Positions 1 to 6,298 of a DNA stretch of 6,486 nucleotides are shown piece after piece. Source of the stretch: Chloroflexota bacterium (GTDB lineage Bacteria; Chloroflexota; Dehalococcoidia; Dehalococcoidales; RBG-16-60-22); NCBI GenBank assembly GCA_022574315.1, contig JACZSH010000083.1, positions 1-6,486 of the forward strand, written 5' to 3'. The position numbers were made by a program, and so were the translations under genes. A model generated the notes under the pieces. The model worked only from the letters and a program-made list of their open reading frames with translations. It was not told the origin of the DNA and ran no database searches. Within the stretch, counting starts at the first letter, position 1, and the number at the start of each line of letters is the position of its first letter.

Positions 1-1020
1 CTCGTCGGTCAGGACGTGGAAATGGTCACCGGTTACCAGTTCCGCGATAGCAACGGCAACGGCGTGCGGGACCCCGGCGAGCCGGGCCTGGCGGATGCGG
101 TGGAGATGGCGGCGCTGGCGGCGGGCTTAATCGGGGCATCTCCGGATGACGTGCTGGTAGCCAGCACGGGAGTTATTGGCGACAGGCTGCCGATGGAACG
201 ACTGAGGGCAGGCATGGGCCGGATTCACCTCTCGCCGGACGGCGGCAGCGAGCTGGCCAGAGCCATTATGACCACGGACACCGTGCCCAAGGAGACAGCG
301 GTCAGGATGGACGGGAACGGGGCGATTATCGGCGGGGCGGCCAAGGGCTCCGGGATGATTCATCCCAATATGGCCACCTTACTTGGATTCCTGACCACCG
401 ACGCCAATGTGGAGCCGGGTTTTTTAAAGACGGCGCTGCGGCAAGCGGCCGACGTTTCCTTTAATATGACCTCGATTGACGGCGATACCAGTACCAACGA
501 CACGCTGCTGCTGCTGGCAAACGGCCTGGCGGGTAACGATTTGATAACCGGGGGAAGCGGAGAAGCGGCTGCTTTTCAGGAGGCGCTGAACCGGGTCTGC
601 ATTCACCTTGCCCGGGGAATAGCCCGGGACGGCGAGGGGGCGACCAGGCTTATCGAGGTTACGGTTAGCGGGGCGTTGAGCCTGAGCGAAGCCAGACAGG
701 CGGCGCGGACGATTGTCAGCTCGCCGCTGGTGAAGACGGCGGTGCATGGCAGCGACCCGAACTGGGGACGGGTACTGGCGGCGGCGGGCCGGAGCGGAGT
801 GGAACTGGTGGAGGGGAAAATAGACCTGGATATCGGCGGTATCCGTTTGCTGGAGGCGGGACGCGCCCTGGATTTTGAGAAAAAAGAGGTGGTGGCGGCA
901 CTGGACAGGGAAGAGGTGGTCATAGTTTTGAATCTTAACCTGGGGAAGGGCACGGCGACCGCCTGGGGATGCGACCTGTCGGCGGAGTACGTCGATATAA
1001 ACAGTAAGTACACCACCTGA
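1..1020 (+). CDS. argJ: Chimeric ArgJ: SdrD_B-like fragment joined in frame to ornithine acetyltransferase lacking its N-terminus
   Basis: The frame is open to the left edge, so the true start is outside the window; GTG 16 and ATG 22 are only internal candidates. From about position 85 to the stop the protein is a clear ArgJ, the enzyme that transfers acetyl from N-acetylornithine to glutamate in the cyclic arginine pathway. Numbering from GTG 16, visible landmarks are the oxyanion-hole motif STGVIG (50-55), the autocleavage motif KGSGMIHPNMAT (110-121) with Thr121 as predicted nucleophile after cleavage at Ala-Thr, HGSDPNWGR (244-252) and the conserved C-terminal end YVDINSKYTT. A normal ArgJ is about 400 residues and has ~110 residues before GLADA, ending in a segment like NACTGEQGLADA. 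Here those are absent and an SdrD_B-like calcium loop precedes GEPGLADA. The alpha chain is therefore incomplete and activity is doubtful. argB follows after 26 nt, consistent with an operon. Identity of the ArgJ part is near certain; the biological reality of the fusion is not. Confidence 0.85.
   Translation, partial: LVGQDVEMVTGYQFRDSNGNGVRDPGEPGLADAVEMAALAAGLIGASPDDVLVASTGVIGDRLPMERLRAGMGRIHLSPDGGSELARAIMTTDTVPKETAVRMDGNGAIIGGAAKGSGMIHPNMATLLGFLTTDANVEPGFLKTALRQAADVSFNMTSIDGDTSTNDTLLLLANGLAGNDLITGGSGEAAAFQEALNRVCIHLARGIARDGEGATRLIEVTVSGALSLSEARQAARTIVSSPLVKTAVHGSDPNWGRVLAAAGRSGVELVEGKIDLDIGGIRLLEAGRALDFEKKEVVAALDREEVVIVLNLNLGKGTATAWGCDLSAEYVDINSKYTT
25..90 (+). other. Partial SdrD_B / EF-hand-like calcium-binding repeat encoded at the 5' end of the argJ frame
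   Basis: The translation reads VTGYQFRDSNGNGVRDPGEPGL. It contains a 12-residue loop at 46-81 with Asp, Asn, Asn, Asp and Glu at loop positions 1, 3, 5, 9 and 12, the spacing of a calcium-binding EF-hand loop. The surrounding GYxFxDxNGNGxxDxGEPGLA pattern is typical of SdrD_B-type repeats in secreted bacterial surface proteins. It has no counterpart in the ArgJ family. Only one incomplete repeat is present; the rest of the parent protein would lie upstream of the window. Confidence 0.7.
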
Positions 1021-1046
1021 CCCGTGCGGCGGGAAAGAGGCTTCAG

Positions 1047-1832
1047 TTGGAAAAAGTAATCGTGGTAAAAATCGGGGGTGTCGCCCTGGGCGCCAGTGAT
1101 ACCACCATTGAGGACATAATTTCATTACAGCAGCAGGGGAAACGGCTGATTATCGTTCACGGCGGCGGTAAACAGGTAAACGAATGGCTCGACCGGCGGG
1201 GCGTCGAGGCGCGGTTTGTCCGGGGAGAGCGGGTTACCGATGGGGCAACCCTGGAAGTGGTCACGGCGGTGCTGGGTGGCCTGGTGAACAAGGAAATCAC
1301 CGCCGAGATTAACTGCCGGGGAGGACGGGCGGTGGGCATCAGCGGGGTTGACGGCGGTACCGTCCGGTGCCGTATCAGGAGTGAAGAGATGGGTTACGTG
1401 GGGGACGTGGTGGAAATTAATACGGCGCTGCTGGAGACTTTACTGGAAACCGGCTACGTGCCGGTCATGTCGCCGGTAAGCCTGCATGCTTTCGATAAGC
1501 CGGCGGCGGCGCCGGCGATGCTGAACGTGAACGGCGACCCGCTGGCCGGTGAGATTGCGGCGGCGATAAAGGCGGCCGAGCTTATCTTTCTGACCGACGT
1601 GGCCGGGGTACAGGACGAGGCAGGCAAGCTGATAGCGCACCTGTCGCCGGCGGAGGCGGAAGCCCTGGTGGCGTCCGGGGTGGCTAAGGGAGGGATGATT
1701 CCCAAGATTCGGGCGTGCCTGAAGGCGCTGCCGGCAGTTCCGGTCACCCGCATCATCGACGGGCGGCAGCGGCACGCCCTGCTTAAAGAGGTGGGGGGGG
1801 AAAAAGCGGGGACGACCATCAGCGAGCAATAA
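1047..1832 (+). CDS. argB: N-acetylglutamate kinase ArgB
   Basis: A cytosolic amino-acid-kinase-fold enzyme of 261 residues that phosphorylates N-acetylglutamate with ATP, the second step of arginine synthesis. Landmarks are VVKIGG with Lys8, the glycine loop VHGGGKQ (37-43), RVTD with Arg62, LNVNGDP with Asn160 and Asp164, FLTDVAGV (181-188) and the GGMIPK segment ending in Lys220. These correspond to Lys8, Arg66, Asn158, Asp162 and Lys217 of the E. coli enzyme. The TTG start is supported by AAAGAGG at 1034-1040, six bases upstream, and by the alignment of the first strand with the family N-terminus. It lacks the N-terminal helix of arginine-inhibited, hexameric NAGKs and is close to the 258-residue E. 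coli length. It lies 26 nt after argJ and is probably co-transcribed. A run of eight G followed by five A (1793-1805) lies near the 3' end. Confidence 0.95.
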   Translation: MEKVIVVKIGGVALGASDTTIEDIISLQQQGKRLIIVHGGGKQVNEWLDRRGVEARFVRGERVTDGATLEVVTAVLGGLVNKEITAEINCRGGRAVGISGVDGGTVRCRIRSEEMGYVGDVVEINTALLETLLETGYVPVMSPVSLHAFDKPAAAPAMLNVNGDPLAGEIAAAIKAAELIFLTDVAGVQDEAGKLIAHLSPAEAEALVASGVAKGGMIPKIRACLKALPAVPVTRIIDGRQRHALLKEVGGEKAGTTISEQ

Positions 1833-1857
1833 AAGGGTAATCCGTAGCTGAAAAGCG

Positions 1858-1886
1858 TTGATTTAAAGCCCGAGTTATGCTATTAT
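1858..1886 (+). promoter_or_regulatory. Predicted sigma70-type promoter for argD
   Basis: A -35 hexamer TTGATT (1858-1863) and a -10 hexamer TATTAT (1881-1886) are separated by exactly 17 bp. TGC directly precedes the -10, giving an extended -10 (TGn) element. This lies in the AT-rich 106-bp gap between argB and argD, so argD and the gene after it probably have their own transcript start near 1892-1894 in addition to any read-through from argB. Confidence 0.65.
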
Positions 1887-1895
1887 TACGCATAA
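1875..1895. promoter_or_regulatory. Inverted repeat overlapping the argD -10 element, candidate operator
   Basis: TTATGC (1875-1880) and GCATAA (1890-1895) form a perfect 6-bp inverted repeat around a 9-bp AT-rich centre. It covers the extended -10 and the predicted transcription start. This is where a repressor would block RNA polymerase. It does not match a canonical ArgR box well (those carry TGAAT/ATTCA half-sites), so the regulator is unknown and the repeat could be chance in AT-rich DNA. Confidence 0.3.
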
Positions 1896-1938
1896 TTTTT
1901 AACGTAGCGCAAAGAACGAAAAGGAAGAATTTGGCAGG

Positions 1939-3123
1939 ATGAGTAAATGGCAGGAGCTTGAGGGCAAGTATTATATGCAGACGGTAAACCGAGTGCCGGT
2001 GACCCTGGTGCGGGGAGAAGGGGCGCGCGTCTGGGACGACCAGGGAAAAGAATACCTTGACCTGGTGGCCGGCTGGGCGGTGAACAGCCTGGGGCACTGC
2101 CATCCGGCGGTGGTTGAAGCCATCGCGGAGCAGGCGCGTATCTTAATCCAGACGTCCAACCAGTTTTTCACTATACCCCAGGTGCAGCTGGTGCAGCTGC
2201 TGGTGGAGAACAGCTGCCTGGACCGGGTCTTCCTGTGCAACAGCGGCACCGAAGCCAACGAAGGGGCGGTGAAGCTGGCGCGGCGCTACGGACAGCTTCA
2301 TTTGAAGGGAGCCTACGAGGTTATTACCGCCTTCAATTCGTTTCACGGTCGCACCCTGAGCATGGTGGCCGCCACCGGACAGGCGAAGCACCAGAAGCCG
2401 TTCGAGCCGCTGCCGGCCGGTTTTATCAACGTGGACTATAACCGCCTCGAAGCTATTAAGTCGGCGACCACCGAAAAAACGTGCGCCGTGCTGCTGGAGC
2501 CGGTGCAGGGAGAGGGCGGCGTCAATATCCCCGACGAGGATTATTTGCAGAAAGTCCGTGAGTGGTGCGATGAGAAAGGCATCCTGCTCATGCTGGATGA
2601 AATCCAGACCGGCATCGGCCGGCTGGGCACCCTGTTTGGCTACGAGCAGTACGGGGTGGAGCCGGACGTGATAACCCTGGCCAAAGGGCTGGGTGGCGGC
2701 GTGCCTATCGGGGCCATCATGGCCAAAGAAGGCGCCTGCGCCCTTGTCCCCGGCGAGCACGGTTCCACCTTCGGCGGTAACCCTTTGACCTGTGCGGCGG
2801 CCTACGCCACGGTGAAATATATCATCGAGCACGATGTCTGCCGGCAGGTAAGGAAAGCGGGACAGTACTTTATCGACGGACTGGAAGGCTTGAGGATGAA
2901 GTACGACCTGGTGACCGAAGTGAGGGGCCGGGGGCTGCTGGTGGTGATGGAGTTTAGCCGCGACGCGGGCGGGGAAATGCTGGACGCCTGCCTGGAAAAA
3001 GGGCTGCTGGTGAACCGGGTGAAGCCGAACGCGCTGCGTTTCATGCCGCCGCTGACTATCGAGTACGATGAGATTGACCGGGCACTGGGAATACTGGACA
3101 GGGTGCTGGCGGATATTGTATGA
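1939..3123 (+). CDS. argD: Acetylornithine aminotransferase ArgD
   Basis: A PLP-dependent class-III aminotransferase of 394 residues, the usual family length. It converts N-acetylglutamate 5-semialdehyde and glutamate to N-acetylornithine and 2-oxoglutarate. It shows the phosphate-binding motif NSGTEAN (101-107), FHGRT with the ring-stacking Phe135 (135-139), the LEPVQGEGG loop (186-194), LMLDEIQTGIGR with Asp220, TLAKGLGGG with the Schiff-base Lys249, and GSTFGGNPL with phosphate-contacting Thr277. The ATG at 1939 is preceded by AAGGAAG (1921-1927) at a slightly long 11-nt spacing, and the protein begins at the normal family position. It has its own promoter upstream, and its stop codon overlaps an ATG of the next frame. 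Related ornithine or succinylornithine aminotransferases are possible, but the argJ-argB context favours ArgD. Confidence 0.95.
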   Translation: MSKWQELEGKYYMQTVNRVPVTLVRGEGARVWDDQGKEYLDLVAGWAVNSLGHCHPAVVEAIAEQARILIQTSNQFFTIPQVQLVQLLVENSCLDRVFLCNSGTEANEGAVKLARRYGQLHLKGAYEVITAFNSFHGRTLSMVAATGQAKHQKPFEPLPAGFINVDYNRLEAIKSATTEKTCAVLLEPVQGEGGVNIPDEDYLQKVREWCDEKGILLMLDEIQTGIGRLGTLFGYEQYGVEPDVITLAKGLGGGVPIGAIMAKEGACALVPGEHGSTFGGNPLTCAAAYATVKYIIEHDVCRQVRKAGQYFIDGLEGLRMKYDLVTEVRGRGLLVVMEFSRDAGGEMLDACLEKGLLVNRVKPNALRFMPPLTIEYDEIDRALGILDRVLADIV

Positions 3124-3148
3124 TAATGATAAAGAAAATTACTGATTT

Positions 3149-3155
3149 AGGAGAG
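3149..3155 (+). promoter_or_regulatory. Shine-Dalgarno site that decides the start of the hydrolase-like gene
   Basis: AGGAGAG lies 9 nt before the ATG at 3165. The earlier ATG at 3120 overlaps the argD stop (ATGA) and has no comparable site, so 3165 is the preferred start. It also puts the hydrophobic segment at the extreme N-terminus, as expected for an export signal. Confidence 0.65.
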
Positions 3156-3164
3156 AAAATCAGG

Positions 3165-4073
3165 ATGGCGGGCACAATACGCAAGCTCGGGATGCTGACG
3201 GCACTGGCCGCAGTGCTGGTCTTGGGTGCGTTGTTGACCGCCTTTTCCCATACCGATACGGGAGTGGCCACCCGGATATACAGCCGTGGAGGGTCGCTAA
3301 CAATAAACCTGACCGAGGTGCCCCAGGAAGTGGCCGATGATGCCGCCAGGTTGGCCATGGAGATGTTCGGGGACTACGGGAAAAACTATGAAAATTTCGT
3401 CAGCCAGCTGCTGGGGACATACGTGGAAGCCAGGGACAAAGACGTGGTTATGTTTTTCAACGCGGGTGGCTGGGGATGGAACTCGCTTGAGGCCTCGCCG
3501 GGCTGGCGCAGTATTTTTAACGGCATCGAAGGCGAACTGAACGATCTGGGTTATACGACACTGCTGCTCGACTATCAGCGTACCGAACTGACGGCGCGGG
3601 GCATTATTGACGAGTTCGTAGAATTAATGAGGGTCTATCCGTCAAAATCAGAGGCCCTGGCCTACCGTGTGGAATTTCTTACCCGGCATATCCACGGCGT
3701 TAAGGTAATCGTCACCGGCGAAAGCGACGGGACGGTGATTACCGACAGCGTCATGAATATCCTGCAGGATAACCAGCGAGTTTACAGCATCCAGACCGGT
3801 CCTCCGTTCTGGCACCGGGCGATGGTAAAAGACAGGACCCTGGTGGTGGATGATAACGGCCGGTATCCGGACACTTTCACCCGGGGGGAAGTGGCGACCA
3901 TGATATGGACCAGTATCCTGGGCGCGGCGGGTGTGCCGCAACCGCCGGAAGCCACCGGGCGCGTACTGTTCTTTTTGAGGGCACCGGGGCATGATTACCG
4001 GTGGGGGTATCCCGAGGTAAGCTCCCAGATTTCAAATTTCCTGAAAACCAACCTCGGATACAATCGGGGATAG
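3165..4073 (+). CDS. Exported or membrane-anchored alpha/beta-hydrolase-like protein of unknown function
   Basis: A protein of 302 residues from the ATG at 3165 (317 if the overlapping ATG at 3120 is used). I do not recognise a named family. Residues 5-27 form a basic-then-hydrophobic segment (IRKLGMLTALAAVLVLGALL) typical of a signal peptide or N-terminal anchor; there is no lipobox Cys. The rest looks like an alpha/beta hydrolase: a strand and oxyanion-like turn VVMFFNAGGWGWN (94-106), a strand TLLLDYQ (132-138), a nucleophile elbow VIVTGESDG matching GxSxG with Ser187, an acid candidate in VVDDNGRYPD (Asp229, Asp230 or Asp236), and a late His276 in RAPGHDYRW. The Ser-Asp-His order fits the fold. 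The predicted site of action is outside the membrane. It is downstream of argD with overlapping frames, so co-transcription is likely, but nothing ties its substrate to arginine. A catalytically inactive relative is possible. Confidence 0.75.
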   Translation: MAGTIRKLGMLTALAAVLVLGALLTAFSHTDTGVATRIYSRGGSLTINLTEVPQEVADDAARLAMEMFGDYGKNYENFVSQLLGTYVEARDKDVVMFFNAGGWGWNSLEASPGWRSIFNGIEGELNDLGYTTLLLDYQRTELTARGIIDEFVELMRVYPSKSEALAYRVEFLTRHIHGVKVIVTGESDGTVITDSVMNILQDNQRVYSIQTGPPFWHRAMVKDRTLVVDDNGRYPDTFTRGEVATMIWTSILGAAGVPQPPEATGRVLFFLRAPGHDYRWGYPEVSSQISNFLKTNLGYNRG

Positions 4074-4100
4074 CGCGCTGGTGGCGGGGTTTTAGAGATG

Positions 4101-4289
4101 TCAGGCAGTTTTGGCTACTTTGTACTGAGTACGCAGGCACCGGGTACACAGGTTGAGGCGTTTTGCCCGGCCGTTTACGGTTACCTTGGCGGTATGGATG
4201 TTGGGCAACCACATCCGGTTGGTGTGACGCTTGGAGTGACTGACGTTATGACCGAACTGAGGAGATTTTCCACATAAATCGCATTTCAA
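4101..4289 (-). CDS. rpmB: Ribosomal protein L28 (bL28), zinc-binding form
   Basis: A 62-residue structural protein of the large ribosomal subunit, read on the minus strand. It begins KCDLCGKSPQFGHNVSHSKR after the initiator and ends NLCTRCLRTQYKVAKTA. Cys3, Cys6, Cys48 and Cys51 form two CxxC pairs, the zinc-ribbon C+ version of L28. A longer frame reaches back to 4349, but family alignment starts at the TTG codon at 4289, and AAGGAG (4298-4303 on the complement) sits 8 nt upstream of it. The gene converges on the hydrolase-like gene (27-nt gap) and diverges from the FakA-like gene. Pairing of rpmB with a DAK2 gene is common in Firmicutes and Chloroflexota. Confidence 0.96.
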   Translation of the reverse strand: MKCDLCGKSPQFGHNVSHSKRHTNRMWLPNIHTAKVTVNGRAKRLNLCTRCLRTQYKVAKTA

Positions 4290-4297
4290 TAGAGGTT

Positions 4298-4303
4298 CTC
4301 CTT
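4298..4303 (-). promoter_or_regulatory. Ribosome binding site of rpmB
   Basis: On the complement this reads AAGGAG, 8 nt before the TTG codon ending at 4289. It decides in favour of TTG over the upstream in-frame codons and explains how an inefficient TTG start supports a highly expressed ribosomal protein. Confidence 0.75.
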
Positions 4304-4331
4304 TGACTGAGCAAAATAATTGTTGTAATAT
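4303..4331 (+). promoter_or_regulatory. Predicted sigma70-type promoter for the FakA-like gene
   Basis: TTGACT (4303-4308) and TAATAT (4326-4331) are separated by 17 bp. The predicted start of transcription is near 4338, about 44 nt before the ATG at 4382. The -35 abuts the rpmB ribosome binding site on the other strand, so the two divergent transcripts would overlap. Confidence 0.5.
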
Positions 4332-4339
4332 GCCACTTA

Positions 4340-4369
4340 ATACTAGCACAATCGGCCCAGTCCTGGCAA
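4340..4369 (-). promoter_or_regulatory. Predicted promoter for rpmB
   Basis: On the complement, TTGCCA (4364-4369) and TAGTAT (4340-4345) are separated by 18 bp, with TGC directly before the -10 (extended -10). Transcription would begin near 4333, about 44 nt before the TTG start. It lies face to face with the promoter of the kinase gene. Confidence 0.5.
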
Positions 4370-4381
4370 GGACGGTATAAA

Positions 4382-6298
4382 ATGAAGAAAGTAAATACGA
4401 TTGGCGGGCAGGAACTGCGGGAAATGTTCGTGGCGGCCACGGGATGGCTGGAGAAAAGTTCCGCCGAGGTGGACGCCCTGAACGTTTTCCCGGTGCCGGA
4501 TGGTGATACCGGCACCAATATGCTGCTGACGATGCGCTCGACGATGGAGGAAGCGCACCGTGCCCCCGACCAGAGCGCTACGGCGGTAGTCCAGGCAATG
4601 GCCAAGGGAGCCTTGATGGGGGCGCGAGGCAACAGCGGCGTAATACTGTCACAGATACTGCGCGGTATGTCACAGAGCCTGATGGGCAAAGAGACGATTA
4701 CGGCGACTCAGTTTGCCGATGCACTGAAAAACGGCTCGGAGATGGCCTACCAGGGGATGAGCAACCCGGTGGAAGGGACCATGCTCACCGTTATCAAGGA
4801 TGTCGCCTCCGCCGCCCAGAGCCAGGTTGCCAGCGACGGCGACGACCTCATCTCGGTGCTGGAGGCGGCGGTAAACGCCGCCGGCGAATCAGTGGCCAAT
4901 ACCCCTAACCTGCTCCAGGTGTTGAGGGAAGCCGGAGTGGTGGACGCCGGCGGACAGGGAATCTACATCATTTTGGACGGAGCGCTCCGCTACCTGAAGG
5001 GAGAGATGGAGCAGATGCGGTTCCGCAAACCGCAGATGGTGGTGAGTAACGTGCATGCCACCAAGCTGCCGCAGATGATTGCCGCCGAGGAGATACCTTA
5101 CGGGTACTGCACCGAGTTTCTGCTCAAAGGGGAGAAGATTGCCACTGATAAAATCAGGCGTAAACTGGCCAAGAAGGGCGAATCGTTAATCGTGGTGGGA
5201 GATGAAACCGCCGTTCGGATTCACATCCATACCCTGGACCCGGGGGAAATAGTCTCGTACGCGGCGGGACTGGGAACGATGCATCAGATATCCATCAGGA
5301 ACATGGACGAACAGCACCAGGACTTCCTGGAAATGCAGCGGGAAAAGGGGCCGGCGGTTGATACGGCCATTATCGCCGTGGTTACTGGAGACGGGCTGAC
5401 CGAAGTATTCAGCAGCCTGGGGGCGTCAGCTATCGTTCCGGGGGGGCAGACGATGAATCCCAGTACCAAGGACCTGCTCCAGGCGGTGGAACTGGTCGGG
5501 TCGGACAAGGTGATTATCCTGCCCAATAACAAAAACATCGTGGCCACGGCCAACCAGGTGCGGTCGGTGACGACAAAAACAATAGAGGTAGTGCCCACGG
5601 AAACGATACCGCAGGGCGTGGCGGCCCTGCTTGCTTTTGACTACGAGGCGAATCTGGAGACCAACACCGAGATAATGAAAAAGGCACTGGCGGCGGTAAA
5701 GACAATCGAGATTACGCGGGCGGTACGGGCTACCCAACTGGGGAATTTTAAAATCAAGCGGAAGCAGCCGATAGGCTTTCTGGACGGGGACCTGGTGGCG
5801 GTGGGCAGCAGCACGGTTGACGTGCTGGATAAGGTGCTGGCCAGGCTTGACCTGAGCAAAGCCGAAGTTCGTGACCTCGCGGTACGTTACCTTGCCCGCC
5901 GCGAGTACGGGATTGAAGAACTCAAGCGCAAGCTTGTACAGCGGGGGGCAGAGTCCGATGCTGCCGGGGAGGTTGTGTCCGATTGTGCTGAACAGGGTCT
6001 GGTATCAGATGAGCGTTTTACGGAGATGTATGTCCGCATGCGAATCCGGCGTTTATTTGGGCCGGTGAAAATCCGCGGCGAACTGTGTCAGCGTGGCATT
6101 CCGGATCGGCTGATTGTCGCCGCCCTGCGAGTTGATGAGGAAACCTGGTTAGCGGCAGCGGCTCAGTGGGTCGGCAGGCGAATCCATGCTGAACTGGATT
6201 TTGCACAAAAGGCAAAAATTCACCGCAGGCTGATGCGCCGGGGTTTCAACCACGAGCAGGCAAATATTGCTCTGGAGCGTGTGATTTCTAATGATTGA
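4382..6298 (+). CDS. FakA/DAK2-type kinase fused in frame to RecX
   Basis: A single ORF of 638 residues with two unrelated parts. Residues 1 to ~492 match FakA-type fatty acid kinase (DAK2/DhaL family), which phosphorylates FakB-bound fatty acids for phospholipid synthesis. The DhaL kinase domain has the Mg/ATP motif PVPDGDTGTNM (37-47, Asp40 and Asp42), GARGNSGVILSQ (80-91), EGTMLTVIKD (131-140) and DAGGQG (188-193). A middle domain with Cys243, His281 and His283 fits the zinc site known in S. aureus FakA. A DegV-like C-terminal domain with GGQTMNPST (354-362) and NNKN (382-385) stops early, just after GDLVAVGSS. Residues ~497-638 are a nearly whole RecX, the RecA regulator: LAVRYLARREYG, GLVSDERFTEMYVRMR, FGPVKIRGELCQRGI and the last-repeat motif RRLMRRGF. 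The ATG at 4382 has AAGGA at 4368-4372. RecX has no plausible start of its own. Asp codons go from 18 GAC/8 GAT before the join to 1/7 after it. The domains are sure; a natural fusion is doubtful. Confidence 0.88.
   Translation: MKKVNTIGGQELREMFVAATGWLEKSSAEVDALNVFPVPDGDTGTNMLLTMRSTMEEAHRAPDQSATAVVQAMAKGALMGARGNSGVILSQILRGMSQSLMGKETITATQFADALKNGSEMAYQGMSNPVEGTMLTVIKDVASAAQSQVASDGDDLISVLEAAVNAAGESVANTPNLLQVLREAGVVDAGGQGIYIILDGALRYLKGEMEQMRFRKPQMVVSNVHATKLPQMIAAEEIPYGYCTEFLLKGEKIATDKIRRKLAKKGESLIVVGDETAVRIHIHTLDPGEIVSYAAGLGTMHQISIRNMDEQHQDFLEMQREKGPAVDTAIIAVVTGDGLTEVFSSLGASAIVPGGQTMNPSTKDLLQAVELVGSDKVIILPNNKNIVATANQVRSVTTKTIEVVPTETIPQGVAALLAFDYEANLETNTEIMKKALAAVKTIEITRAVRATQLGNFKIKRKQPIGFLDGDLVAVGSSTVDVLDKVLARLDLSKAEVRDLAVRYLARREYGIEELKRKLVQRGAESDAAGEVVSDCAEQGLVSDERFTEMYVRMRIRRLFGPVKIRGELCQRGIPDRLIVAALRVDEETWLAAAAQWVGRRIHAELDFAQKAKIHRRLMRRGFNHEQANIALERVISND

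Noticed and set aside
424..1125. Long minus-strand ORF of 233 residues opposite argJ
   Set aside because: It is a shadow of the GC-rich argJ coding strand, with a low-complexity Arg/Pro/His-rich translation and no recognisable motif.
2143..2832. Minus-strand ORF of 229 residues opposite argD
   Set aside because: It lies wholly within argD on the opposite strand and has no motif, start signal or family likeness.
4043..4100. Rho-independent terminator between the hydrolase-like gene and rpmB
   Set aside because: CCTCG and CGGGG near 4050-4070 can form only a weak five-pair stem with a G-U pair, and no T-run follows on either strand.
4290..4349. N-terminal extension of L28 to 82 residues
   Set aside because: The extra residues match nothing in the L28 family, while TTG 4289 has a good AAGGAG site and the expected N-terminus.
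5834..5836. Internal GTG as a separate recX start
   Set aside because: No Shine-Dalgarno sequence precedes it and the codons from there to ~5855 still belong to the FakA C-terminal domain.
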